Shown: in pieces, positions 1 through 10,011 of the stretch
How the letters are laid out: the number at the start of each line of letters is the position of its first letter
Numbering within the stretch: position 1 is the stretch's first letter
Source: Stramenopiles sp. TOSAG23-2
Lineage: Eukaryota; Sar
NCBI GenBank assembly: GCA_900128395.1
Contig: LT649304.1
Span: 1-41,030 of the forward strand
Direction of reading: 5' to 3'
Length of the DNA stretch: 41,030 nucleotides
Translations under genes and position numbers: made by a program
The notes under the pieces: model-generated
Told to the model about the DNA's origin: nothing
The model's input: only the letters and a program-made list of their open reading frames with translations
The model's database searches: none

Positions 1-462
1 ATCATGATGTGACATCGATGTTTATGGTTAAACGATAAAAATTTTGAATATCTCTGTTTTTAAAATATGAACCGGCTTCGTATATATATATATAATATAT
101 GAGTAAGAGAACATTTTATATATACAAGAGAAAAACACATATATTTATATGGATGTGTATTATTTTAAGAGTTTATGCACACATGAACACGTATTTATGA
201 TTTATGTATCATATCATATCATACGGCTTCGTAATTTTTTACCACGTTCGTATGCATAATGATATTAATTATGTGGACGTGTGTGCGGAGAGAGTTCTCA
301 AAAACGAAATTTTTACAAACTCCGATTAGTATTTATGCTTGCAATGGAGGAATCTGTATCATATCATATCATACGGCTTCGTAATTTTTTACCACGTTCG
401 TATGCATAATGATATTAATTATGTGAACGTGTGTGCGGAGAGAGTTCTCAAAAACGAAATTT
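1..462. repeat. Intergenic stretch with a 150-bp tandem duplication
   Basis: No gene is visible before position 463. Positions 205-357 are repeated at 355-507, giving a period of 150 bp with one substitution (276 versus 426). The second copy contains the last 45 bases of the neighbouring IQ-motif gene, so the first copy is a detached duplicate of that gene's 3' end. Positions 85-125 hold a copy of a short motif that recurs after several other genes here (see findings). The rest is AT-rich and shows nothing else. Confidence 0.8.
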
Positions 463-2845
463 TTACAAACTCCGATTAGTATTTATGCTTGCAATGGAGG
501 AATCTGTCATTTGACCCCATTCTCTGATTCTTAATAACGTTGGTTGTTTCCGCACATTCCACCCTCGAAGAATTTTTTGTATCTCAGTTGCAGCATAATC
601 TAATGCCTCTTTCTCTTTTCGCTCTCTTTCATGCTTCTTCATTAATTCTTTTTTCCGCTTTTTATCTTGCATTAATATTTTTTGATCTTCATTTTCTTGT
701 TCTGACAATATATTTGGTGTTACCGGCGTTGTTGGTCTGGATCTACCAGCGGCACTTAATAGCTGACGTAACATTTCTGCATCCTCTTTTCTTTTTTGCG
801 CCTCTTTCAATTTACGTTTTTCTTCTGCATCTCTAAATTCTTTGCGCATTATTCGCTCTGCTTCTTGTTTTTGTATCAATCTTAATGCTGCTCTCTCCAT
901 TTTTTGTATTCGTAATTGTTCTTCACGTTTTAATTTCTTTATATATGCTTTTTTTACTTGCAATTTCCTCCATTTTTCTTCAGTTTGTATTCTTTCTTTG
1001 GCACCAATTTGTTCATATATCATAACTTTTAACTCTTTTTGAAATTTATCATTTCCAGGTAAATAATCATGTACTTCAAACATTTTGTTTTCAAGAACCT
1101 TCCAATTAATATTCAAATGTAATTGTGAAATATTAGCTGCAAAATATCGTTTACAAAGTCGTGGTATTGCAATGCTACTTAATACAGGCATGCGCAATAA
1201 GCAAAGTGTATCGGGCCCATCACTGAAAGGTTTTAATGGGTTTGTTCGCAGTTTCAATTCACTTAATGAAGTAATATTACCAATTGAGGTTAATGCTATA
1301 TTATTTAAATCCATTGCTGGATATGTTCTACAATCTATATGATAGAAACCATGTGTAGTTGGTATAACCAAGACGCAACATTGCTGACGGCCATCGGAAC
1401 AAATACCAATTCTATAATCACCACTATTGAAAGTTACTAAGAAATTTAATTCCGCCGTTGTTGTCGTTTTAGGATCTACATATAAATCAATGACATTGTC
1501 TTCATCAGGCAAGGATTTGATAGTAATATGCAATATTCTATGCCCATGTTTTTCACGATGAATTTCAATAGCATTTCTACTATATAAATGTGTATGTTTA
1601 CACCATTCCGCCCATGCATGGTCTTCATCATCTATTTCGCCATACATGGCTGTGGAGCGTAGCGTATGAATAATGAGCGATGTGTTAGAGAGGATACCAT
1701 TTTTAGGTTTAGAGGAATAGAATTTTACTTACAAGTATGTGCACCATTAAAAGTGAGTTTGCTATCAACTTTATTAGTATCAGTAAATGTTGTGTTAGAG
1801 AGGATACCATTTTTAGGTTTAGAGGAATAGAATTTTACTTACAAGTATGTGCACCATTAAAAGTGAGTTTGCTATCAACTTTATTAGTATCAGTAAATGT
1901 TTCGCTTTCTGTTAATGGCTTTAATGGTGGATCTCGTTTTCGCCTTATTCTCATTGCTTTAACTTTTTTTTCATATTCTACGGAAAACATTTGATGTTCG
2001 CGCATCCACGCACTTTGTGGTGGAGTTTTTAAAATCATTGGTGTTTTCACTCTAAAGCCTTGCTCAACACCAGGCAATGTACGTGGTAAGCGCAACCATG
2101 GAAGTGGTATTTTTGGATCGTATTCTAATTTATAACATCCAGGACAACCACTAAGCCCAAGTCTACCTTCTAATGCATCGCATACAGGACATCGCCTTGC
2201 ATTTAAACTATCTTTTGGCAACTCGACAAATATTTTTGGTTTTTTTTTCTTATAAAATTCTTCATCATCTGAATCCAACGCATCTTCTATTGGATTTTTA
2301 TGTGCTAATTTGCGTAAATACATAGATGGATGGATTGTAGTAACATTACACATTTGTTTAACTTGAAATTTATAATTAGGCATAGCAGGGTGGGCTGTTT
2401 CTACATCTATTATTTTAAATTTTCCTCTGCTATTTTTTTTGTTATGCCATACTACATGTTGGCTTTCATCATACCAATAATAGCATGGATGCACTTTATC
2501 TGCTTCATGTGTTTGACGAAGCTTACTATCATAACCTTTGAACGCTGGATGCTTTGCATAATCATGCTCTAATCGTAATGCTGAAAGAAATTCCACTGGA
2601 TCTTTTACTTTCATTAACATTTCTTCATCTAAATTATTTGCTTTCAACCAATTAGCTCTTGCTTTTTGCATACGTTGTAATTTTAATGCAGCTTCGATTT
2701 TAGCTTTTTCTCTATCACGTGCTCTTTTTCGTTGATTTCTAATAATTTGTTTCATTAGCTCTCGTTTCTTTCGCATCTTCCTTCGCCGCCTTTTTTCCTT
2801 TCGCTTCCTGCGCTTCTCATCGTCGTCTATTTTTTTCGTCTCCAT
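463..2845 (-). CDS. IQ-motif coiled-coil protein with a CxxC pair, two exons (729 aa)
   Basis: Exon 1 runs 2845-1843 and exon 2 runs 1649-463. They are joined across a GT-AG intron; the single leftover base of exon 1 completes a Ser codon with the first two bases of exon 2, and the frame is kept. The N-terminus is a very basic helix of about 65 residues. A CPVC...CPGC pair near residues 219-237 could bind one zinc. The second half has a globular region, then a long charged coiled coil and, near the C-terminus, a textbook IQ motif (IQKILRGWNVRK) that should bind calmodulin or a related EF-hand protein. Such proteins are common in flagella and basal bodies, but I do not recognise the family, so a ciliary role is inference. 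The ATG at 2845 is the first Met of the basic helix. Tandem duplications lie in the intron and over the stop codon. Confidence 0.75.
1650..1842 (-). other. GT-AG intron carrying a duplicated splice donor
   Basis: On the minus strand the donor reads T|GTAAGT at 1842-1837 and the acceptor reads CACAG|CC ending at 1650. Splicing keeps the frame, while reading through meets a TAA two codons past the donor. A perfect 110-bp tandem duplication (1681-1790 and 1791-1900) spans the exon end and the donor, so a second identical donor lies inside the intron. Without the extra copy the intron would be 83 bp. Confidence 0.75.
1681..1900. repeat. Perfect 110-bp tandem duplication
   Basis: Positions 1681-1790 and 1791-1900 appear identical. 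The unit contains 57 bases of coding sequence, the splice donor and the start of the intron of the IQ-motif gene. Confidence 0.9.
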
Positions 2846-3368
2846 TGTGTTGTTTTGTTGTCATATGTACAATGTAATTTTTGTATTTTGTATATATTGT
2901 TGTTGTTGAATTATAAGCAATGTAGATGTATATATATGCCAGTAGTATATGTGTGTTTTTTCACTCTATACATATAACTTTTTCATTATTAATAACGATT
3001 TTTGTCAAATGCGCATTATTAGAGTACATGGAATTAGACTACTGTTTTTGCATAATATTTATCAATTAACTTGTAAAAAAATGATAAGTGCATAAGGTAT
3101 TTTTATTATTTTAACTATCCGTCTGCTGATAGTCTGCGTCGTCAGACTTACACGGTGCCCTCGTCTATTTCGTGCACTTCACTCTTGAGGAGCGAAGCGA
3201 CGAATATTATAGTACGTCAGACTCTTTCGAGATGCGTCGTCAGACTCTTTCGTATCCGGATGTGTGTGCGCACATGCATCATCACACATATATACATTAT
3301 CAAAAAAGGTTATATAGACATTGGAACATCAACAAACATCGAAAACATATGTAACCGAGGGACGAAAT
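2846..3368. promoter_or_regulatory. Divergent intergenic region between the IQ gene and the GST gene
   Basis: This stretch separates two divergently transcribed genes and should hold both promoters. Most is AT-rich. A less AT-rich island at about 3125-3265 has three copies of CGTCAGACT (3140, 3215, 3238); the last two extend to CGTCAGACTCTTTCG. No gene is supported, although an open frame crosses the island. Confidence 0.4.
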
Positions 3369-3629
3369 ATGACAAAAGTCGTAAAATTGTATGATTTATC
3401 ATTTGCACCAAATCCAAAAAGGTTGCGACTTTACTGTATTGAACGTGATATTTTGAAAGAATTTGATTTAGAGGATGTTTTAGCAAAGAAAGGCCAAAAA
3501 GGGTTATTGTCTGATGAGTTTGTGGATAAATATCCTAGGGGATGTGTCCCTGCAATGGAATTGGAAGATGGTACTATTATTGGGGATGGTGCTGTGTGCA
3601 TGCGTTATTTGATAGGTACTTTTATTTAA
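3369..3629 (+). pseudogene. Glutathione S-transferase, N-terminal domain only (truncated)
   Basis: The ATG at 3369 starts about 86 codons matching the thioredoxin-like N-terminal domain of cytosolic glutathione S-transferases. They begin with a β-strand (KLYDLSFAPN), continue with the helix RLRLYCIERD, the cis-proline segment CVPAMELEDG and the glutathione-contact loop GDGAVCMRYL. The frame then closes at TAA. The all-helical C-terminal domain of about 120 residues, needed for the hydrophobic-substrate site and dimerisation, is absent from the 350 bases before the next gene. The last codons contain ATAG|GTACTT, which could be a splice donor, but no downstream exon is visible. It is therefore a 5' fragment, either a broken gene or a gene cut by rearrangement or misassembly. 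Only the family call is firm. Confidence 0.65.
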
Positions 3630-3976
3630 GTATACCAATTTCCATACTCCAGAATATTATTTTGTGAAATTCACATTTCACATTTTTATTATTTATTATT
3701 ATTTTATACCGTCCGGAATTTTTTTACAGTAGGAAATAGTGTGGGGGGAATTGGCAAAAAAAAAAAAGATAAACAACAACAGCATATATATTATTGCAAC
3801 CCTATTATTGCACTATTATTATTTATATTATTGATAACAATACAGAATAGCAATACATGATACAGAATATATATATATATATATTTACACAATAATTGAT
3901 CTATTTTTTATTATTTTGTTTCGTTGTTGTAGCCATATTATTATTATTATTATTATTATTGTATATAAATATCAAG
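3630..3976. promoter_or_regulatory. Intergenic region upstream of the giant secreted-protein gene
   Basis: AT-rich sequence with a poly-A tract near 3757, an (AT)n run near 3870 and an (ATT)n run at 3937-3961 directly before the next start codon. It presumably holds that gene's promoter. I see no GST exon here. Confidence 0.4.
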
Positions 3977-6900
3977 ATGTCTCCTTCACGCCGTTTTGGG
4001 TTGTTTTCTGTATGTATTTTATTTGTAGTATGTTTGTTCATTATAAATATAAATGCTATGGACGAACTGTCACCTATAAGTTTCCAAAATGCTTTAGTAA
4101 CTACAGATAATGCAAATAGTAATATTGGAGGAGGATGTGCTTGTAAAGCATCTGTACAACAAATGCTTCGTGCAAATAACAATAATAATGGAGGATTTAC
4201 ATCTAGTTGGAATCAAATGAATGACATGTTAAAACAACCTGTTGGGGAAGTTGACTTCGCTAGTTTGCTGGAAGTTGCATGCGATGGGGTATGCAAGCAA
4301 ATGAAGAATTTCTTGGCTAAGTCGATACCAGGAGAATGCCAGGATTTCGTTGATAACATTGCTGGCCTTATCGACAAATTCGACTTTGCGGAGGTGAAAA
4401 CTGTCGCTGAAAACGTAAAAAAGTGTCTTGATGGAATTGCTGGTGGAAATAGTGATAGTTCAGGCAAGGCGAGTGCAGACACTAGTGAAAGTGAAAGTAC
4501 CGAGGAAACGAAAAAAACAGGTACTGCTGGCGCCACCAAGGAAGCTACGGAATTGATAGACAAAATTATTAAGATTGCAAATGATTGCAACGGTATAGCA
4601 GTTGTTGTTAAAAAGTTTCTTTCTGACGAAGCTAACAAGGATCCTCCAACGGATGACACTTTATTCATAGATAAGATTAAAAATACGATTGAGGAAGCAC
4701 AGAGTGTTCTTAACAACCTAAATAAGTGCATTGAATCAATTAAACCTGTCCAGGCACTAAAGCAACTCAATGAAAAATTGGAAACTGTTTCTAAGGTAGT
4801 AACAAAATGCGAGCCAATTGTCACAATTATTAGTGACATTACTAATGCAGACATAGATTTTGATAAACTTTTTAATTCAGCAGATACTACGAGCAATTGT
4901 TTAAGTGCAGTACCAACAAGTGCAAGTGGCCCATTGAAAAAAGTAAAAAAACTAAAACCCTATTTAGTAGCAATAAATACGCTTCTCACAGGCTGCAAAG
5001 ATATTGCTAAAACCATTGGAAGTTTATTTAGCGGTGATGAGAATATTGATTTTAAAAGTCTCTTCGAATCAGGCGACAAGATTACAAATTGTGCCAATGG
5101 AATACCTAATGATGACGGGGAAAATAAATTATTTAAAAAACTAAAAACAGTGAAAACCGCGTTAACTAATGTCGGAAACGCTGCTGTGAAGTGCCAAGGC
5201 ATTGCTGCAATTGTTTTTAATTTGTTTAGTGGTAATGAGGATATTAATTTTCCAAAGCTCTTCGGATCAGGCACAGAGATTAAAACTTGTGCTGATGGAA
5301 TACCTACAGGTGACGGTGAAAGTAAATTATTAAAAAAACTAGAAACAGTGAAAACCACATTAACTAAAGTCGGAACAGTTGCTGAGAAGTGCAAAGCCAT
5401 TGCTGAAATTGTTTTTAATTTGTTTGAAGATACAGCGGGAAAAAAGGAAGATGGTGATGGTGCTAAAAAGGATGACGAGGATGGTCTACTTCAAAAACTC
5501 ATAAATTTCGTGGAAAAAATAGGAACAACAAAAGACGCGGCAACGGAATGTATAAAGGCATTTACAACTCCAAATACAGACGATCCGGAAACTTCAACAG
5601 CAGCAAACTCAAAAACAGATAAATTAGAGCAATTTAAAACACAATTAGAAGATTTAGAAAGAATAATAGAAAAATGCGAAAAACCTTTTGAGAGTATTAA
5701 AGAAATATTTACAATGGACAATCTCAATATTAAAACACTTCTTGAACAGATTCAAACATCGTTGATAGATACCAAGGGTTGTGTTGGGGAAATAGGAAAT
5801 AGCAAGAATGAAAAATTAAAGGAGAAAATGAGTAAGATTGTTATTTTTTTAAAAAGAATTACCGTAGTAGTAGATAAATGCAAAGATATTGCAACATTGT
5901 TTTCCAATGACAATGCCCAAACTTCAATAGTCAGTACAATTGTAAAATCATCTAAGACAATTACGAAGTGTGTCAGGTCGATAACATTTAAAAAATTAAT
6001 ACCTCTACAGGCAATTTTAACAAGGGTAGACCAGGTTATACAAGATTGCACAAAGATTATGACAAAAGTTGAAAGTTTGTTTGGTTCAACCGGGCAAAGT
6101 CCGACAAAAGTAGGTCAAAGGTTCATTCAAATATATGCTCATGAACATGTTTCCAAAGACAATATCTTTAGTGATATCAAACAAACTATAACGGATATTG
6201 AGACGTGTAGTACAGCCATACGTCAAACGAGTAAGGATGATAGCACTGCTGGTGTTAATACCTTTTTTAAAAAAATGAATGATGCTGTAGAAAAAGTAAA
6301 CGATGTTTTTAAGGCATGCAAGGATATTTTCAACATTTTTAATGGTGGCCAACCAGAAAGCACTTCATTTCTACAATTACAAAATGAGATAGCAGTTGAA
6401 GAAAAAGCTTTAGTATTATCAACATCAAGGCGACAACAACAAAATATCCATAATGGTAATATAATTACTACAATATTTAGTCCAATGGCAGCAAAGGCCA
6501 TTAAAAAATGTAACAAAGCACTACCAGAAAAATGGGGAAAATTAAAACAAAATATCGATGCTGTTGCTGATATTGTTCAAAAATGCAATACAGATGAACG
6601 TTTTGATGATTTTGAATTTAAAGCTGAGGGGTTTCAAGAAAGTGTTAAAACTGTAGTATCATATGTAAAAGTCTGTTCAGGGGCTATAAAAAGTAACATT
6701 GATAAAATCACCATACTACCAGAGAAACTAACAGGAACAATAAAAACACTTAGTAAACCTATTGAAGACATTTCTAAATCAATTGAAAAATGCCAGACAA
6801 TGATAGGAAAGGATACACTAGATGCAGTTGCGATCGTCAAAAAGGCAGTACCCTGTTTAAAAGGGGTTTTGGATATAACTAATAAGTTAATAAAAAAAGA

Positions 6901-9142
6901 AGATTTACCAAAACCATTAAAAAATATTATAGAGGCTTTGAAAAAGATAGGAAGCATAATGAATCAATTAAAAGGTACCTCAATAGCTGCTTGCGCTAGT
7001 GTGTACGGTGGATCCGTGGATGCAGTAGAAAAATTTAAGGAAATTTCGGATACAGATTTGGATCAGGGTCTTGATCTATCAATAGTCAAAATTATTGATC
7101 AAAGTAAAGATGCAATGAGAGTGACAGAAGAATTATTAAAGAATGCTGAAACTTGTTTTGATGCTCTAAAAAAAAAATTACCAAAAGACAAAGCTAATAA
7201 AATTATCGATAAGGCCATTAAGAAATATAAAGAGAGCCCACGACTTAAGAATATCAGAGATAAAGTAAAGAAATTTGTGGAAAAATTAACCATGCTTGCA
7301 AAAAAGTTCAGTGGCATTCTAAAAAAAATACCCATTGTAAAAACTTTGGCAAACATAGCAGAAGTATATAATGTGTTTAAAACCTCATCTGTAAAATATT
7401 TTAAAGATAAAGAATGTCCTTGCGAAGACCATCTACGGAAAGAGCTCCCAGGTTGTAAATCGGGGGCTGAAGCAGAAGATGAAGAAAGTCACAAGAAAAT
7501 AAAAGTGCCAGTACTTGAAACTAATGAGGAATGTGTAGCTAGACAAGTTAATACTTTTATAAAGTCACGGACTACTGGTCTTCTTGATGAATTGCTTGAT
7601 ATTGGGTTTAAATTTATTTGTACAGCAGCAGTAACAGCAGCATCTGCTGGTAGTGGTGCCGCAGTAGCGTTTGTAACCTGTGAAGCTGGGGCCGTAATGG
7701 TAAACAATTGGTATGCAGCCTATATGTCAGAGAAGCCAGGCAATGAAAAAATGACAAAAATTTTGTCACTCACAAGACAGTTTTTGGCTCATACGGTAGG
7801 AAAAGTTTTTACTAAAGATGTAGTAGATAATTCGTTAAAGGCTCAACGCCAAAGGATGTGGGATAGTAAACGAAAACATGAATATGGTGCATGTTTATGT
7901 GCTCCAAAAGATGGAAATTCAGACCAGGAACCCGAACAGGAAACAAATAATAATGCATATAATTACATTTCAAACCCAGATTTATTTGGATGCCCTGCAC
8001 TTTACAAAGTGGATGCTACATCCGAAGCGGATGTGGAGACACTAAAAGATTATATGATCGAAGCAGGTCAAGATGCCGATAAGGGATGTCGTATACTTAC
8101 TGATGTAGATAGTTTACTCACTAACAAAGAAGATTATAATGGAGAGCAAATGGAGAAATCTAAAGTTGAAGACCTTCGAAAGAAATACAAAAAAATAAGT
8201 GAAATACTAGACAAATATGAGTGTAGACAGAATTGTGTTGAAGAAAATTATTTAGAACTTGAAAAAAAAAGTACTAAAAGCCAAACACATGAAAAACAAG
8301 TTGAAAATGATAAAAAACGTGTTGCAACGCAAAACGACATTGCAAAATTACGAACCGAGTTGTTCGATGGACCATGGGGATGTAAATCTAAAGAAAATAC
8401 ATATATCTGTGGATATGATTTAAGTGATCAAGGTTGCAACAAAAATTGTCGATACTATGGCGAGATTAATAAAAAACTAGCTCAGTTAACAAAAGAAGAG
8501 CCTGATCCGCACAAGGAAGGTGAACTTGAAAGAACCTGCGGCCCGAGTGCCAACGGCCCTTGCACGAAGGCATTTAGTGAAGCTACGCCAGATGAAGTAA
8601 AAAATTCCAAATCGTCATATCGTTGCGACATAAAAAATAGACTTTATAATATAAAATCTTGTGAAAAAGCACAGCGAAGTATCAAATCTCCTGTGGGGTC
8701 ATGTGTAAAACTGTGCTATTGGATGAATAAAAACTACAACAAAAGGACAACAATAAAAGAAAAAGCAAGAAAGGAAAAGGAAGCTGAAGCCGCAGAGGAG
8801 AAGCGAAACCGAGTTGAACAAGCTAAAAAGCTTAGAGAGGATTATTGTGACAATTCTGAAAATCAAGCTGAAATTAAAGAAATTGAAGGTAGTTTTTTTA
8901 CATCGGCTTCAAAAGAAGATTGCGAAGAACTGGTTCAAAAAATTATAACGCGCAAGAAAGAGTTGAAGAAAGCTCAGGAAAAAGAACAAAGGCTAACGTT
9001 AGAACAGGTAGAAGCGAACAATCGCAAGTGGTGTATAAGGGATGATGATTCAGTTCGTATCGAACAACCGGGGTGCAAAAAATATGCTGACGAGAATGGG
9101 AAGGCCTTGCCGGCTCCACCAGCTACGAGGCGGTCCACGTAG
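3977..9142 (+). CDS. Giant secreted protein with two-cysteine helical repeats (1721 aa)
   Basis: The chosen ATG at 3977 opens a classic signal peptide: basic SPSRR, then a strongly hydrophobic stretch, then INAMDE. Frame upstream of it is only the translated ATT repeat. The body to about residue 1130 is built of helical, Lys/Asp-rich units with regularly spaced cysteines (KC..I..I). The clearest three start at 4994, 5192 and 5390 with an exact 198-bp (66-aa) period and two Cys per unit; other units are more diverged. A hydrophobic Ala/Gly-rich helical pair follows near residues 1215-1240. The C-terminal 480 residues are Cys-rich with charged coiled coils, and no C-terminal membrane anchor is visible. 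I do not recognise the family. A matrix, surface or adhesive role is plausible by architecture only. Confidence 0.75.
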   Translation: MSPSRRFGLFSVCILFVVCLFIININAMDELSPISFQNALVTTDNANSNIGGGCACKASVQQMLRANNNNNGGFTSSWNQMNDMLKQPVGEVDFASLLEVACDGVCKQMKNFLAKSIPGECQDFVDNIAGLIDKFDFAEVKTVAENVKKCLDGIAGGNSDSSGKASADTSESESTEETKKTGTAGATKEATELIDKIIKIANDCNGIAVVVKKFLSDEANKDPPTDDTLFIDKIKNTIEEAQSVLNNLNKCIESIKPVQALKQLNEKLETVSKVVTKCEPIVTIISDITNADIDFDKLFNSADTTSNCLSAVPTSASGPLKKVKKLKPYLVAINTLLTGCKDIAKTIGSLFSGDENIDFKSLFESGDKITNCANGIPNDDGENKLFKKLKTVKTALTNVGNAAVKCQGIAAIVFNLFSGNEDINFPKLFGSGTEIKTCADGIPTGDGESKLLKKLETVKTTLTKVGTVAEKCKAIAEIVFNLFEDTAGKKEDGDGAKKDDEDGLLQKLINFVEKIGTTKDAATECIKAFTTPNTDDPETSTAANSKTDKLEQFKTQLEDLERIIEKCEKPFESIKEIFTMDNLNIKTLLEQIQTSLIDTKGCVGEIGNSKNEKLKEKMSKIVIFLKRITVVVDKCKDIATLFSNDNAQTSIVSTIVKSSKTITKCVRSITFKKLIPLQAILTRVDQVIQDCTKIMTKVESLFGSTGQSPTKVGQRFIQIYAHEHVSKDNIFSDIKQTITDIETCSTAIRQTSKDDSTAGVNTFFKKMNDAVEKVNDVFKACKDIFNIFNGGQPESTSFLQLQNEIAVEEKALVLSTSRRQQQNIHNGNIITTIFSPMAAKAIKKCNKALPEKWGKLKQNIDAVADIVQKCNTDERFDDFEFKAEGFQESVKTVVSYVKVCSGAIKSNIDKITILPEKLTGTIKTLSKPIEDISKSIEKCQTMIGKDTLDAVAIVKKAVPCLKGVLDITNKLIKKEDLPKPLKNIIEALKKIGSIMNQLKGTSIAACASVYGGSVDAVEKFKEISDTDLDQGLDLSIVKIIDQSKDAMRVTEELLKNAETCFDALKKKLPKDKANKIIDKAIKKYKESPRLKNIRDKVKKFVEKLTMLAKKFSGILKKIPIVKTLANIAEVYNVFKTSSVKYFKDKECPCEDHLRKELPGCKSGAEAEDEESHKKIKVPVLETNEECVARQVNTFIKSRTTGLLDELLDIGFKFICTAAVTAASAGSGAAVAFVTCEAGAVMVNNWYAAYMSEKPGNEKMTKILSLTRQFLAHTVGKVFTKDVVDNSLKAQRQRMWDSKRKHEYGACLCAPKDGNSDQEPEQETNNNAYNYISNPDLFGCPALYKVDATSEADVETLKDYMIEAGQDADKGCRILTDVDSLLTNKEDYNGEQMEKSKVEDLRKKYKKISEILDKYECRQNCVEENYLELEKKSTKSQTHEKQVENDKKRVATQNDIAKLRTELFDGPWGCKSKENTYICGYDLSDQGCNKNCRYYGEINKKLAQLTKEEPDPHKEGELERTCGPSANGPCTKAFSEATPDEVKNSKSSYRCDIKNRLYNIKSCEKAQRSIKSPVGSCVKLCYWMNKNYNKRTTIKEKARKEKEAEAAEEKRNRVEQAKKLREDYCDNSENQAEIKEIEGSFFTSASKEDCEELVQKIITRKKELKKAQEKEQRLTLEQVEANNRKWCIRDDDSVRIEQPGCKKYADENGKALPAPPATRRST
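4994..5420 (+). repeat. In-frame 198-bp coding repeats
   Basis: Units starting at 4994 and 5192, and a third beginning at 5390, keep a 198-bp period. Each begins TGC (Cys) followed by Ile-Ala and contains LFSG, DF or NF, a second Cys about 33 residues on, and a KL-KTVKT helix. Similarity fades on both sides, which suggests old tandem growth with the most recent duplication here. Confidence 0.8.
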
Positions 9143-9515
9143 TAAATAATTTTTAGTGTTGTCGATTTCTATTAATCTAGATATATAATATAAAATTTTC
9201 TCTTACTCATATATTATACGTATCATATATATAAATTTCTATTATCTATATACGAGTATGATATATCTTATGTAAAAATAAAATTGTTTTTAGTTAGATA
9301 GCGTGTAGATATATATATGTTATTTGTTTCCCATTCAGTTATTCGGTTCCGATTTCTATGAAAAAATTATATTTTCCACATATACTGAATTTAAATAGAC
9401 ATAAAATACATTTTACACTACTATAGATAAGGCACACAACAAAGTGTATCACACATCTCTCCCTGGATACGATTTGACAATATTTGACATTTTTGTGGCC
9501 GATTTGACAATTTGA
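9143..9515. other. AT-rich 3' region between convergent genes
   Basis: It contains one copy (about 9187-9225) of the motif found after several genes in this window. Near its right end a GATTTGACAAT phrase is repeated (9471 and 9500). No coding sequence is visible. Confidence 0.5.
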
Positions 9516-9956
9516 TTACATCTTCATATAACGCACTTCCTCTTCTAATATCGGCTGTAAATTCTTTCTGAGTGTACTACGAACTTCATCTGCCGCCTCT
9601 TCGTTTTCATCTGTTAATGTACCACGATCGTATATATTTGGTATTGCATATAATGCAGCAGCTAACCATAAACAAATTCTATAATCACGTACTAAATCAT
9701 CAAATGTATATTGTTCTAAATTAGCACCTGCTGCATCCAGTTCACAATAATAGTGTTGTAACACTTTAATTTCATTTTCTTGTCTTGTTTTTGCTGACAT
9801 TCCAGTACCTAATAAATATGCAACATCAAATACACCTTTACCTTGCATAATTCCACCCCAATCAATGATGCTACAACGTGCATTACGATCCATATTACCC
9901 TTCGGGAACATAACATTTGCACTTCTTAAATCACCATGTACAATCGTAGTTGGTTT
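9516..9956 (-). pseudogene. 3' fragment of an APH/CHK-fold kinase
   Basis: The frame opens right after a TGA at 9957-9959 and gives about 146 codons. It starts with the catalytic loop of the aminoglycoside phosphotransferase / choline-kinase-like fold (VHGDLRSANVM), followed by the metal-binding IIDWGG and the helix G.FDVAYLLGTG. The C-terminal helices appear complete to the stop. The N-lobe with the nucleotide-binding loop, about 150-200 residues, is missing. The break falls exactly at a 22-bp direct duplication (9935-9956 and 9958-9979). Removing the duplicate does not restore a longer frame, because stops lie just upstream. The substrate cannot be read from this piece; small-molecule or protein-associated phosphorylation is typical of the fold. 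Confidence 0.6.
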
Positions 9957-9979
9957 TCATGTACAATCGTAGTTGGTTT
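9935..9979. repeat. 22-bp direct duplication at a gene-fragment junction
   Basis: The 22-mer at 9935-9956 recurs at 9958-9979 after one spacer base. It sits where the kinase fragment on the minus strand meets the coiled-coil fragment on the plus strand. Confidence 0.9.
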
Positions 9980-10011
9980 GATGGTATGTTATCAGTGGTT
10001 GAAAGCTTTAG

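Noticed and set aside
3155-3394. Open frames crossing the CGTCAGACT island
   Set aside because: They overlap the GST start and change composition midway into AT-rich sequence; better explained as promoter.
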